Shown here piece after piece: positions 26,422-33,860 of a DNA stretch of 64,000 nucleotides. This DNA comes from Meiothermus sp. QL-1 (lineage in GTDB: Bacteria; Deinococcota; Deinococci; Deinococcales; Thermaceae): NCBI RefSeq assembly GCF_003351145.1, contig NZ_QQSV01000006.1, positions 1-64,000 on the forward strand, read 5' to 3'. The notes beneath the pieces are model-generated. The model was given only the letters and a program-made list of their open reading frames with translations, had not been told where the DNA came from and ran no database searches. Made by a program: the position numbers and the translations under genes. Position 1 is the first letter of the stretch, and each line of letters begins with the position of its first letter.

Positions 26422-26666
26422 TTAGTGCTTCTTGTCCTTCGGGGGATAGGGGTCGTTGCCGTAGCTATCCTTGTCCTGGATCTTCCCGTCTTTACCGTGG
26501 ATTGTTACCTCCCCATCCTCCTGGCGAGCCCTTTCTCGGGCGTACTCCTCTGCCTCCTTGTTTCAAAGATTTTGGAGGGCTCCTTAGCTCCCTCCTCCTT
26601 CACGGCCCACTTTTTCCCGTAGGGAACTACATGAAGGCTTCTGGGGTTGCCGCCTTTTCTGGCCAT
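26422..26666 (-). pseudogene. DUF2188 protein gene with a -1 frameshift
   Basis: From ATG 26666 the frame reads MARKGGNPRSLHVVPYGKKW and AVKEEGAKEPSKIFET, a DUF2188 N-terminal half. One base is missing near 26557-26562 (the GAAACAAGG stretch). In the next frame the family continues with KEAEEYARERARQEDG, EVTIHGKDGKIQDKDSYGND and PYPPKDKKH before TAA at 26424-26422. The rejoined protein would be about 81 residues, the normal family length. DUF2188 proteins are small, cytoplasmic and uncharacterised. A sequencing error, true decay or, less likely, programmed frameshifting would all explain it. Confidence 0.65.
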
Positions 26667-27022
26667 TTGAACATCATAAAACCTCCCAGTTCCTCCTCCG
26701 CCTCTGGGTTGTTCGGGCCCGGGTTGCAGCTAAACTACTTTTCCCTCTTCCAGGAGGTGTACTCCTCGGGGATGCGCCCCCGAATGAAAATGAGACCGAG
26801 ATGGGCCCCCGGGGGCCTGCCTAGCCGAAGTAGACCCGACTCAGCCCCAGTGCAGCCGACGCCCTACAAAAGGCACTTCAGGCCGGAACCGTGGTGCTCG
26901 AAAACCCGCCCAGCACCCTCCAAAATAATCCAGCGTAGCCGCCAGCCAACGCGTCCTGATATTGTGAAATCATCCAGTCCCACAGCGCCTGGCAGAGGCT
27001 AGGAATTAGACTGGACTTTAAA
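26667..27022. other. Intergenic region without a recognisable gene
   Basis: No supported coding sequence is seen on either strand. It contains a perfect 14-base GC palindrome at 26804-26817 that could fold as a hairpin, and a TAGACT box at about 27008 ahead of the next gene. Base use is less GC-biased than in the flanking genes, consistent with decayed sequence. Confidence 0.5.
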
Positions 27023-27424
27023 ATGAAGGACCTTCGCAGTTTCCTGCGCTCTGCCCGCACCATCGCGGTGTTGGGGGCTCATCCCGACCCGCAGAAGCCC
27101 GCCCACTATGTGCCCGCCTACCTGAAGCAGCAGGGCTACACCCTTTTGCCTGTGAACCCTGTCTATGCTGGTCAGGTGCTCTGGGGAAGACGGGTAGCGG
27201 CGCGGCTTGAAGAGCTGGAGGAACCGGTCGACATCCTCAACATCTTCCGCCGCAGCGAGGCCCTCATGGCTCACCTGGAGGAGATCCGGGCACTGCAGCC
27301 CAAGCTGGTTTGGCTGCAGTCGGGCATCCGCCACCCGGCCTTCGCCCGGGCGCTGCTGGAAGTGGGGATTCCGGTGGTGGAGGACCGCTGCCTTATGGTG
27401 GTGCACCGCCAGCTTCTGGGTTAG
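27023..27424 (+). CDS. CoA-binding (Rossmann) protein, YccU/YneT type
   Basis: 133 residues, one CoA-binding domain: IAVLGAHPDPQKPAHYVPAYL (phosphate loop with serine/aspartate context), LLPVNPVYAG, PVDILNIFRRSE and LVWLQSGIRHPAFARALLEVG. The catalytic-type cysteine or histidine of succinyl-CoA synthetase is not evident, so it probably binds CoA or a nucleotide without ligase activity. It precedes mutY by ten bases, the same order as I recall in Thermus. Confidence 0.85.
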   Translation: MKDLRSFLRSARTIAVLGAHPDPQKPAHYVPAYLKQQGYTLLPVNPVYAGQVLWGRRVAARLEELEEPVDILNIFRRSEALMAHLEEIRALQPKLVWLQSGIRHPAFARALLEVGIPVVEDRCLMVVHRQLLG

Positions 27425-27434
27425 GAGCACAGGC

Positions 27435-28412
27435 ATGGACGAGAACAGTGCAAAAGAGGCGCTGGTGGGGCGGGTGCTGGGCTGGTATCAAAAACACCGC
27501 CGCCTTCTCCCCTGGCGCGGCGAGCAGGACCCCTACCGGGTGTTGCTCTCGGAGGTGCTGCTGCAGCAGACTCGAGCAGCCCAGGCCATCCCCTACTACC
27601 ACCGCTTTCTGGCGCGCTTTCCCACCCTGGAGGCCCTGGCCCAGGCCACGGAGGAGGAGGTGCTCTGGGTCTGGCAGGGATGCGGCTACTACACCCGGGC
27701 CCGCAACCTTCACCGCCTGGCCCGTCAGGTATCCGCCATACCCTCCTCTTACGCTGAGCTACGCCGGCTACCCGGGCTTGGCCCCTACACCGCAGCGGCG
27801 GTGGCCTCCATCGCCTTTGGCGAGCCGGTGGCTGCTGTGGATGGCAACGTGCGGCGGGTGCTGGCCCGCCTTTGGGCCTGGGAGCAGCCCAAAGGCGGGC
27901 TGGTACGGGCCAAGGCCGAGGAGCTGATGCGCGAGGCGCTCCGGCGGGCCCCACCCGGCGAGTGGAACCAGGCCCTTATCGAACTGGGGGCCCTGGTCTG
28001 TACCCCCCGCCGCCCCGAGTGCAAGAGGTGCCCGGCGGTCCAGTTCTGCCAGGGAAGAGAGGCCCCCGAGCGCTACCCCCGGCCCCAGGTGCGAAAACAA
28101 CAGCCGCAAGAGATGGTGGCCCTGGTGCTACAGGGACCGGCTGGCTTCCACCTGGAAAAGCGGCCCGGAGGTGTGCTGGGGGGGCTTTGGGGCGTCCCCA
28201 TGGAGGAGGAGCCCGGCGGGCTGGAGCGCCTGCTGGCGCGCTTTGGCCTAAAGCAGGCCCAAAAGGTGGGCGAAGTGCGGCACGAGTTCACCCACCGGCG
28301 GCTTCTGGTCCGCGTCTATCAGGCTCCTTGGGAGGGTGGTGAAAATCCCGGGCTTCGACCCCTGTCCCGGCTGGACCGCAAGGTTTTGGAGCTGGCGGGC
28401 GCCCGACTATAG
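27435..28412 (+). CDS. mutY: A/G-specific adenine DNA glycosylase
   Basis: 325 residues. The N-terminal HhH-GPD domain has LPWRGEQDPYRVLLSEVLLQQT (catalytic Glu in SEVLLQQT), the hairpin LPGLGPYTAAAV and the catalytic Asp region VAAVDGNVRRVL. A [4Fe-4S] cluster motif CX6CX2CX5C lies at VCTPRRPECKRCPAVQFC. The C-terminal NUDIX-like domain (LGGLWGVPMEE, HEFTHRRL) recognises 8-oxoG. It removes adenine opposite 8-oxoguanine. ATG 27435 follows TTAGGAG; an upstream frame opening at 27207 overlaps the previous gene and is rejected. Confidence 0.95.
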   Translation: MDENSAKEALVGRVLGWYQKHRRLLPWRGEQDPYRVLLSEVLLQQTRAAQAIPYYHRFLARFPTLEALAQATEEEVLWVWQGCGYYTRARNLHRLARQVSAIPSSYAELRRLPGLGPYTAAAVASIAFGEPVAAVDGNVRRVLARLWAWEQPKGGLVRAKAEELMREALRRAPPGEWNQALIELGALVCTPRRPECKRCPAVQFCQGREAPERYPRPQVRKQQPQEMVALVLQGPAGFHLEKRPGGVLGGLWGVPMEEEPGGLERLLARFGLKQAQKVGEVRHEFTHRRLLVRVYQAPWEGGENPGLRPLSRLDRKVLELAGARL

Positions 28413-29090
28413 GCTGCAAGCCGCAAGGCGCATGCCCTCCTCGGCCATCTGGGCATAGGTCCCCTGCCCCAGCACGCACAGCCCCACCGCGTAGAGGCCC
28501 TCGAGCCGAGGTAGGCGAAAGGTGGCCGGCTCCCACTCCCCGGGAGCAAAGACCTGGTAGACCACCCGGTAGCCCGGGGTGTCCTCCTGGGGGGGCACCG
28601 CCGCCTCCTGTGGGACAAAGGCGAACCCCAGCTCGAGCAGATGCTGGTACAGGTCCGGGTAGGCCACCTCCGAAAGCCGGCCGGCCTCCTCGGCCACATC
28701 CCCGATGTAAAGCCGGGGCGAGAGGAAGCTCCCCACCGCCAGCACCACCCTGGGGGCGCTCTTAGAGGGCCCCTCCCAGGTCCTCACCCCCACCACCCGC
28801 CAGCCCTCCAACCAAAGCTGGGTCACCGAGAGCTGGAGCAGGTGAATGCGGGGGTGGTTCTCCAAGCGGTACTTGGCCCGGCTGTGCAGCGCCCAGCCCT
28901 TCAGGCCCGCTTCGCCCACCTCGGCCAGAAGTGAGCCTGCGGGGAAAGGGGGGTAGACCGGGGTAAAGGGAAGGTAGACCGAGTCCAGGCTGGTGGTCAG
29001 CAACCCCACCCGCATTCCCTTTTGGGCCAGCGCGTAGGCCGCCTCAGAGCCAGCAAAGCCGGCCCCCACGATAAGCACATCGTAGTCCAC
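28407..29090 (-). CDS. Small GidA/TrmFO-related FAD protein
   Basis: 227 residues. The N-terminal Rossmann motif VLIVGAGFAGSEAAYALAQKG and the C-terminal FAD motif LEGLYAVGLCVLGQGTYAQMAEEG bracket an insert much shorter than in full GidA (MnmG, about 600 residues) or TrmFO (about 440). A similar short GidA-related protein is known structurally from Thermus thermophilus next to mutY. FAD binding is likely. A tRNA-modifying role is only inferred from kinship. Its stop overlaps mutY convergently by six bases. Confidence 0.8.
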   Translation of the reverse strand: MDYDVLIVGAGFAGSEAAYALAQKGMRVGLLTTSLDSVYLPFTPVYPPFPAGSLLAEVGEAGLKGWALHSRAKYRLENHPRIHLLQLSVTQLWLEGWRVVGVRTWEGPSKSAPRVVLAVGSFLSPRLYIGDVAEEAGRLSEVAYPDLYQHLLELGFAFVPQEAAVPPQEDTPGYRVVYQVFAPGEWEPATFRLPRLEGLYAVGLCVLGQGTYAQMAEEGMRLAACSL

Positions 29091-29106
29091 GCCTTCCCCA
29101 AACTAT

Positions 29107-29182
29107 TGGTGGACCGCACAGGATTCGAACCTGTGACCTACCGATTAAAAGTCGGTTGCTCTACCAGCTGAGCTAGCGGTCC
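29107..29182 (-). tRNA. tRNA-Lys (UUU)
   Basis: Full cloverleaf on the minus strand: acceptor GGACCGC/GCGGTCC type stem, D-arm GCTCAGCTGGTAGAGC, anticodon stem ACCGA/TCGGT with loop CTTTTAA giving anticodon TTT, T-arm ACAGGTTCGAATCCTGT, and an encoded CCA at 29107-29109. Confidence 0.97.
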
Positions 29183-29213
29183 GCTGGGGGCCTAGGCCCC
29201 AATGGCCCTAGCG

Positions 29214-29242
29214 ATTATAGGTAAACCCACGGGGTTTGTCTA
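29214..29242 (-). promoter_or_regulatory. Promoter of tRNA-Lys
   Basis: Minus-strand TAGACA (29242-29237), a 17-base spacer and a perfect TATAAT (29219-29214), 31 bases before the tRNA. The -35 overlaps the stop codon of the thioredoxin fusion gene. Confidence 0.75.
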
Positions 29243-30049
29243 GCGCAGGCGCTGCAGAAGCGCCTCGAGCTGGGCGCGGTTCACGGGCCCTAGGTGGCGG
29301 GCCACCACCTGCCCCTCAGGGCCAATCAACAAAGTGGTGGGCAGACCGCTCACCTGGAAGGCCTGCTGCAGCCCCGCGCCATCCAGAAAGACCCGCGCCT
29401 CCAGCCCGCTCTGCCGCAGGAAGGCCTGGATGGCCCCCGGGTCCTCCCCTGCGTTCAGCAGCACAATGGGGTAGCCCTTCCGCTGGTACTCCACCAGAAG
29501 AGGCATCTCGGCGCGACAGGGGGGGCACCAGGTGGCCCAGAAGTTGACCAGCATGGGCCGGGGCAAATCGCCCCACCGCGCCTCGCTGGGGCGGGACTGG
29601 CCGGGCTCGAGGTAGAACACCACCCGGTCCCCGAGTTCAGACTGCCCCCCCGCCAGCCCGCGCTGCAAGCCGTGCTGCAGGCCCAAAGGTAGGAGGGCCA
29701 CCGCTAGGGAGGCCACCCCTGGCAGCACCAGCCGGACCGCCTCTCGCCCCAGAAGCCCCCAGGCGGCCAGAGCTCCCCCAAGCAGCCCCGCCCACCCATG
29801 CCAACCCCCGGTGCGGATATCCACGATGCCCAGCAAGGCCGCGCCCAGGCTGGGCCAGACCGCGTGGTGCTCCAGCGCGTAGCCTACCCGCGCAGCCAGC
29901 CCCGCAACCAGCACCACCCCCCAAGCCTTACCCTCCACCCCTCGCCGGGCGGAAAGCCAGATGAAGGTGAAAACCCCGAGCAGCAGGGCCAGGTTGGGCC
30001 AGCTCAGGGCCAGAGGACCCAGCAGAAGTGCATCGGGCGTCACCCGCAT
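29240..30049 (-). CDS. Lgt-like membrane domain fused to a TlpA-type thioredoxin domain
   Basis: About 269 residues from ATG 30049. The N-terminal half has about five to six hydrophobic spans and resembles part of prolipoprotein diacylglyceryl transferase (LAARVGYALEHH like the Lgt G-R-GY region; GGWHGWAGLLGGALAAW like the Lgt GG-H-G-GG region). The other half, from about residue 135, is a TlpA/ResA-like thioredoxin domain with NFWATWCPPCRAEMP and the cis-proline loop SGLPTTLLI. The likely role is thiol-disulfide exchange outside the membrane, for example in cytochrome c or copper-site maturation. Lgt's catalytic residues are not clearly complete, so transferase activity is doubtful. GTG 30058 is an alternative start. 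Confidence 0.75.
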   Translation of the reverse strand: MRVTPDALLLGPLALSWPNLALLLGVFTFIWLSARRGVEGKAWGVVLVAGLAARVGYALEHHAVWPSLGAALLGIVDIRTGGWHGWAGLLGGALAAWGLLGREAVRLVLPGVASLAVALLPLGLQHGLQRGLAGGQSELGDRVVFYLEPGQSRPSEARWGDLPRPMLVNFWATWCPPCRAEMPLLVEYQRKGYPIVLLNAGEDPGAIQAFLRQSGLEARVFLDGAGLQQAFQVSGLPTTLLIGPEGQVVARHLGPVNRAQLEALLQRLR

Positions 30050-30178
30050 CGGCCCCACCCCACCGCAAAGCTTTCCGCGATCCAGGGCGTCATATCCTAG
30101 TAGGGTATCTTAAGCACAGCTTCTGGACAATAGCTTCCAATAGACAAAGCCTTGACCTCCCACCCGTATGATGAGCCA

Positions 30179-30190
30179 GGGTAAATACCC
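30179..30190. promoter_or_regulatory. Short inverted repeat upstream of the secreted-protein gene
   Basis: GGGTA-AA-TACCC, 25 bases before ATG 30216. It might be a metal-regulator half-site pair; no promoter with good spacing is seen, so the role is open. Confidence 0.25.
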
Positions 30191-30215
30191 CGTAAGGATA
30201 TAAGGAGGTGAAACC

Positions 30216-30863
30216 ATGCGTCTTTTCTGGTTTGCGCTTTTGCTGGCCCTAGGCCTCGGTTTCGCTCAGCCCCTCACCCTAGGGGAGCAGTATCTCCTGC
30301 GCGGCTACACCGGCAACGCCATGGGGAAGGTCTGGGCCAACAACCTGCGCTTTGAGGGCCTCGAGGTGCTTACCAACAACAGCTCCATCTGCGCCAGCCT
30401 GAGCGGGGCGGCCATCGCCAGCTACCTGGAGGCCCGGCCCAACGCCCAGGTGGCCACTGCTGCTCTCTCCAGCGCCGACGATGTGCTGCGCCTGGTGAGC
30501 TTCCGCCTGCCGGCCCTGGCCCTGCTCTTTGGCGGCCAGACCGATGCGGCCACCAACAACGCCCTGGTCAAGGCCGTGCTGGCCGAGGCCGCCCAGCGCA
30601 ACTACGGCGGGGCCATCTTCATTCATGTGCGCACCTGGGGCCTGGGCTCGGTAGGCCTGGCAGCCAGGGAGGACGCCAACATCCGCCGCTACCTGAGCGC
30701 CAAGAACAACCTATTCGCGGTGCTGGTGGACGGCAACGCGGGCGAGGTCCGGGTGGCCCAGGTGCGCATCAACGCCACCACCGGCGAGCAGGAGGTGGCC
30801 CAGGTGCTCGGAAGCCAGAAGATGAGCGAGACCTGGCTGGCCCTCTTCCGCCGCTCCCTCTAG
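30216..30863 (+). CDS. Secreted protein of unknown function
   Basis: 215 residues with a clear Sec signal peptide (LFWFALLLALGLGFAQP). The mature part alternates helix and strand and has no metal or catalytic motif I recognise; it contains GLEVLTNNSSICASLSGAA, AQRNYGGAIFIHVRTWG and LFAVLVDGNAGEVRVAQVRI. The single cysteine at about residue 56 makes a disulfide unlikely. Very strong Shine-Dalgarno (AAGGAGGTG) seven bases before ATG. It is monocistronic and convergent with the PCu(A)C gene, one base between their stops. Confidence 0.75.
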   Translation: MRLFWFALLLALGLGFAQPLTLGEQYLLRGYTGNAMGKVWANNLRFEGLEVLTNNSSICASLSGAAIASYLEARPNAQVATAALSSADDVLRLVSFRLPALALLFGGQTDAATNNALVKAVLAEAAQRNYGGAIFIHVRTWGLGSVGLAAREDANIRRYLSAKNNLFAVLVDGNAGEVRVAQVRINATTGEQEVAQVLGSQKMSETWLALFRRSL

Positions 30864-30864
30864 G

Positions 30865-31293
30865 CTAGCGCGTTTCCACAGGCAGGCTGAAGGTCACGCT
30901 ACCCCCCCCCTCGAGCCTGAGGGTGATGGCCACCCTCTGGCCCTCCTGCAAGGGGCGGGGGTTTTTCTCCCGCAAACCGTATAGCATCAGGTGGTACCCC
31001 CCGGGCAGGACCTCGAGCCGCCCCCGCGCCGGCACGACCAAAGCCGCCACCCGCCGCATGGCCGAGAGGTCGGCGTGGTGGTCGTGGCCGCCTCTTGTGG
31101 TCTGGTGAAACTCCACCCGACTGGCGATGGGGCTGCTGGCCCCCACGATTCGCACCGGTCTGTCGCCCGGGTTGTAAAGCACCATGTAGGCCGCGGTGAC
31201 ATCCCCCGGCACCCGGCGCACCCAGCCCTGCTCGAGCCGCAAGGGCTGGGCCAGGGCCACGCCCATCAGAACCAAAAGAGCAGTCCAGCGCAT
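30865..31293 (-). CDS. PCu(A)C-type periplasmic copper chaperone
   Basis: 142 residues. Signal peptide (WTALLVLMGVALAQP), then a PCu(A)C cupredoxin-like domain: AAYMVLYNPGDRPVRIVGASSP, the ligand region VEFHQT...M..V, and the closing LEVLPGGYHLMLYGL, giving the His/Met set that binds Cu(I). Such proteins pass copper to the CuA or CuB sites of cytochrome oxidase or to NosZ. Its ATG overlaps the nosY stop (TGATG), so it is the last gene of the copper operon. GTG 31296 is possible, but ATG 31293 has the better spacing to GGAGGGA. Confidence 0.88.
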   Translation of the reverse strand: MRWTALLVLMGVALAQPLRLEQGWVRRVPGDVTAAYMVLYNPGDRPVRIVGASSPIASRVEFHQTTRGGHDHHADLSAMRRVAALVVPARGRLEVLPGGYHLMLYGLREKNPRPLQEGQRVAITLRLEGGGSVTFSLPVETR

Positions 31294-32045
31294 CACCTAT
31301 CCCTCCTTCCAAAGCGCCAAGCGGCGCCCCAAAAACCCAGCGCAATCGCCAGCAAGCCCACGCCCACCGGCAAAAGCCCACCACTGTAGCCCAGAAACTC
31401 CCTCAACAAGTAGCCCGTGGGCCCCACCAGCACCGGGGCTTCCAGCGCGTATAAAAGCCCAACCCGAAGGAGCTCCACGGGGTTCAGGAGCACCGCCGCG
31501 AGCAAAAAGCCCTCCAGCGGGTACGCCTGCAGCGCCACCGCCAGCCCCACCACCAGCGGGTCGTAGGCCAGGACCAGCAGCCCCCAAAGCAAAAGCCCTA
31601 TCCCCAGGGCGCGGGGGGGCTCCAGGCCTGCCCCCACCCAGCCCGAAAGGGCCACCCAGAGCCAAAGCAGCCCCAGGCCGCTCAGAACGAGGAGCAAAGC
31701 CCCCCAGGCCGAGAGGCCCAGAAGCCCGGCGGACAGCGCCAGCCCACCCAGGGTGGGGAGGCTTAGCCCCAACCCCACCCCCAAAACCCCCCACAGGTAA
31801 AGCCGGGCGGGGTGCTGCGGCATGCCAGCCCAGAAGGCCCAGTCCTCCCGGGCCCCCAGGAGGGGCAGGCCCAGGGCCAGCACCAAAGGCGGCAGCAAAA
31901 GGGAGAGGGAGGCGAACAGCGAGACCACCGCCACCGCCTCCCCCCGGCCCTGAAAGGCCAGGGCCAGGATGGGCAGCAGGCCCGCGGGGGCCAGGGCCCA
32001 GGGGTTGCGCAGAAGCGCCTTGGCGTAAAGGGGTAGAAGGGCCAC
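31293..32045 (-). CDS. nosY: NosY-like ABC transporter permease
   Basis: 250 residues, six hydrophobic spans, no soluble domain; ABC-2 type as in NosY. It is placed after nosD, nosF and two nosL genes and would form the NosDFY complex with the ATPase NosF and the beta-helix NosD, which in nitrous-oxide reducers supplies copper or sulfur to NosZ in the periplasm. GTG start four bases after the nosL stop. Confidence 0.8.
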   Translation of the reverse strand: MALLPLYAKALLRNPWALAPAGLLPILALAFQGRGEAVAVVSLFASLSLLLPPLVLALGLPLLGAREDWAFWAGMPQHPARLYLWGVLGVGLGLSLPTLGGLALSAGLLGLSAWGALLLVLSGLGLLWLWVALSGWVGAGLEPPRALGIGLLLWGLLVLAYDPLVVGLAVALQAYPLEGFLLAAVLLNPVELLRVGLLYALEAPVLVGPTGYLLREFLGYSGGLLPVGVGLLAIALGFWGAAWRFGRRDR

Positions 32046-32048
32046 TGC

Positions 32049-32546
32049 CTACCTGCCGTACCCCGGCACCCAGGGCCGCTTGCGACCGAGGGCCACCAGG
32101 TCGTTCCAACGCAGACGTTCGCCCGCGTGCTGGGGCCTCTCCTTCAGGTACGCCTCCAAGGCTGCCGGGCCGGAAAAGGCCAGCAGCCCCACCCCCATGG
32201 GGGTCCGAATCCGCTCGTTGTAGAGGAAGAGGGCCTGGTTCACCGGGATGAACCGGGCCTCTTTGCGGCTCGAGGCGGCGAAGTCGGCCACATAGAGCTC
32301 CCTGGGGGTGGCCCGCGGGCCCCCGTAGCCCAGCACGTGATCGAGCAGGCAGCCCACGTCGTCGTAGTTGTAGACCCGGCCGGTGCTGGTCACCATCTGG
32401 GCGGCGTACCGAGCGTCCAGAATGGTCATATTGCAGTACGGGCAGGCATCCACCCCCACCCGCAGGGGCCGAGGCGCCGCCAGCGCCAGCGGTACTCCCC
32501 CCAAGGACAGGGCCAGCAGACCCTTGACCAGGCTCCTCCGATTCAT
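32049..32546 (-). CDS. nosL: NosL-type copper-binding protein with Tat-like signal
   Basis: 165 residues from ATG 32546. It starts with the twin-arginine signal MNRRSLVKGLLALSLGG, then CPYCNM (CxxCxM), the Cu(I) site of NosL, YDDVGCLLDHV, ELYVADF and NQALFLYNERIRTPMG. NosL carries Cu(I) for the NosDFY complex. GGGAGG lies five bases before ATG. It lacks the usual lipobox, so it should be a soluble periplasmic or signal-anchored protein. Second of two tandem nosL-like genes. Confidence 0.87.
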   Translation of the reverse strand: MNRRSLVKGLLALSLGGVPLALAAPRPLRVGVDACPYCNMTILDARYAAQMVTSTGRVYNYDDVGCLLDHVLGYGGPRATPRELYVADFAASSRKEARFIPVNQALFLYNERIRTPMGVGLLAFSGPAALEAYLKERPQHAGERLRWNDLVALGRKRPWVPGYGR

Positions 32547-32590
32547 ACAGGCCTCCCGCCCCCTTCCTCTGGGGGAAGGGGGCAAACAAG

Positions 32591-33247
32591 CTACTTCAGC
32601 AGCCCGGCGTGCTTGGCCAGCAGGTTCACCAGGTTCATCTCCGGCAGGGGGGCCAGGTCCACCAGGGTCTGCCAGTCCAGGATGCGGGTGCGGCCCAGGT
32701 CGGGGTTGGCCCGGGCGAAGGCCAAAGCCGCCTCCTGGCTGCTGAAGGCCGCAATTTTGGCATCCATCACCACCCAGCCGCGCTTCTCGCCCCAGAGGTA
32801 GACGGCCTGCCGGGCCGGGATCAGGCGCACCGCCTCGGGGCCCCGGGCCGGGTCGTAGGCCCCCCGGTCGGTCACGTAGAAGGTGGTGCCCACCCCGTCG
32901 CGAAGGCCGTAGACCCAGGCGTAGTTCACCATGCAGGCGATCGACTCGAAGTGGAAGGCCTCCTTGCCCTTCTGGGCCTCCTTCAGGGCAATCTGGCTGT
33001 AGGTCTGCTCGAAGAAGCCTGGGGAAAAGGTGCGGCCCATCCAGGCCCCTGGCGGGGGGGTCTTGAGGGGCATCTCGCAGAACTCGCAGTTGCCCTTGTC
33101 CCAGGGGATGGCCTTGGCCGGGATGGTCTCGAGGCTAGCCGGGGCCGCAGGCTGGGCGGGCATCTGCTGGTGCATGTGCTGGGCCAGCGCAACCGAAGCA
33201 CCCAAAGCCGAAAGCATCTTCACCACTTCACGACGGCTCTTGCGCAT
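32591..33247 (-). CDS. nosL: Second, longer NosL-like copper protein
   Basis: 218 residues. N-terminal MRKSRREVVKMLSALGASVALA resembles a Tat signal but with SRREV around the arginines. The mature protein has an N-terminal His/Met-rich stretch (QHMHQQMPAQP), then CEFCEMP (CxxCxM), a conserved FESIACMVNYAW and a long C-terminal part with GVGTTFYVTDRGAYDP. The second copy is longer than typical NosL. Two different copper proteins in one operon could act in series. Its start overlaps the nosF stop by about 20 bases. Confidence 0.82.
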   Translation of the reverse strand: MRKSRREVVKMLSALGASVALAQHMHQQMPAQPAAPASLETIPAKAIPWDKGNCEFCEMPLKTPPPGAWMGRTFSPGFFEQTYSQIALKEAQKGKEAFHFESIACMVNYAWVYGLRDGVGTTFYVTDRGAYDPARGPEAVRLIPARQAVYLWGEKRGWVVMDAKIAAFSSQEAALAFARANPDLGRTRILDWQTLVDLAPLPEMNLVNLLAKHAGLLK

Positions 33248-33860
33248 AACTTCCTTCCTCCATCACCTGGCCGTTCTCCAGGCGCAAAAAGCGCTCGGCC
33301 AGGCGCAAAACTTCCTCTTGCCGATGGGCCGACACAATGACCAGTCCGCCCGTGGCCAGGTGGGCCTCCACCCAGGCCCGCAGACGCTCCAGCCCCTCGG
33401 TGTCCAGCGAGGAGGCCGGCTCGTCCAGAAGCCACAGGGGCGGGCAGCCCATGAGCCCCGCCGCCAGGGCCAGCCGCTGCCGCCAGCCCCCCGAGAGCTG
33501 GGCCACCGGCCGCCCCAGGTAGGCCTCCAGCCCCATGCGGGCGATGGCCTCGTCCCGTTCCTCCGCTGAAGCCCCCCGGAGGCGTCGGGCGGCCTCCAGC
33601 ACCTCGGCCACCCGCAGGACGGACGGAAAGGCGATCTGCTGGGGAATGTAGGCCCGCAGCCGGGCGGCTTCCAGGCTGCGGGGGGGATGGCCGAAAAGGC
33701 GCACCCGGCCCCCATCCGCCCCAAGCCTTCCGGCCAGGATGCCCAGCAGCGTGCTCTTGCCCGCCCCGTTGGGGCCCAGCAGGGCCAGGCTGCCCACTGT
33801 GTGCCGGAAGCTCACCCCTTGCAGCCGACCCCGCTTGTGCAGGTCTACCGCCTCAACCAT
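33228..33860 (-). CDS. nosF: NosF-like ABC transporter ATPase
   Basis: 210 residues, a complete ATPase: Walker [12 protein letters not shown]-loop IPQQ, signature LSGGWRQRLALA, Walker B LWLLDEPASSLD and H-loop VSAHR. It powers NosDFY. ATG 33860 lies inside the end of nosD (16-base overlap). The frame is open far upstream but the upstream part is the antisense-like shadow of nosD. Confidence 0.9.
   Translation of the reverse strand: MVEAVDLHKRGRLQGVSFRHTVGSLALLGPNGAGKSTLLGILAGRLGADGGRVRLFGHPPRSLEAARLRAYIPQQIAFPSVLRVAEVLEAARRLRGASAEERDEAIARMGLEAYLGRPVAQLSGGWRQRLALAAGLMGCPPLWLLDEPASSLDTEGLERLRAWVEAHLATGGLVIVSAHRQEEVLRLAERFLRLENGQVMEEGSYAQEPS

Noticed and set aside
26804-26817. Perfect GC palindrome as an attachment site
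   Set aside because: No integrase, direct repeat or neighbouring mobile gene supports this; more likely a hairpin or chance in GC-rich DNA.
26397-27002. Plus-strand frame of about 200 codons
   Set aside because: The sequence is Arg/Pro-rich without family features and lies opposite the frameshifted DUF2188 gene.
31297-32589. Long minus-strand reading frame rich in Gly/Pro across nosY and nosL
   Set aside because: It is a shadow of the real genes in another frame; its composition is low-complexity and it has no domain.
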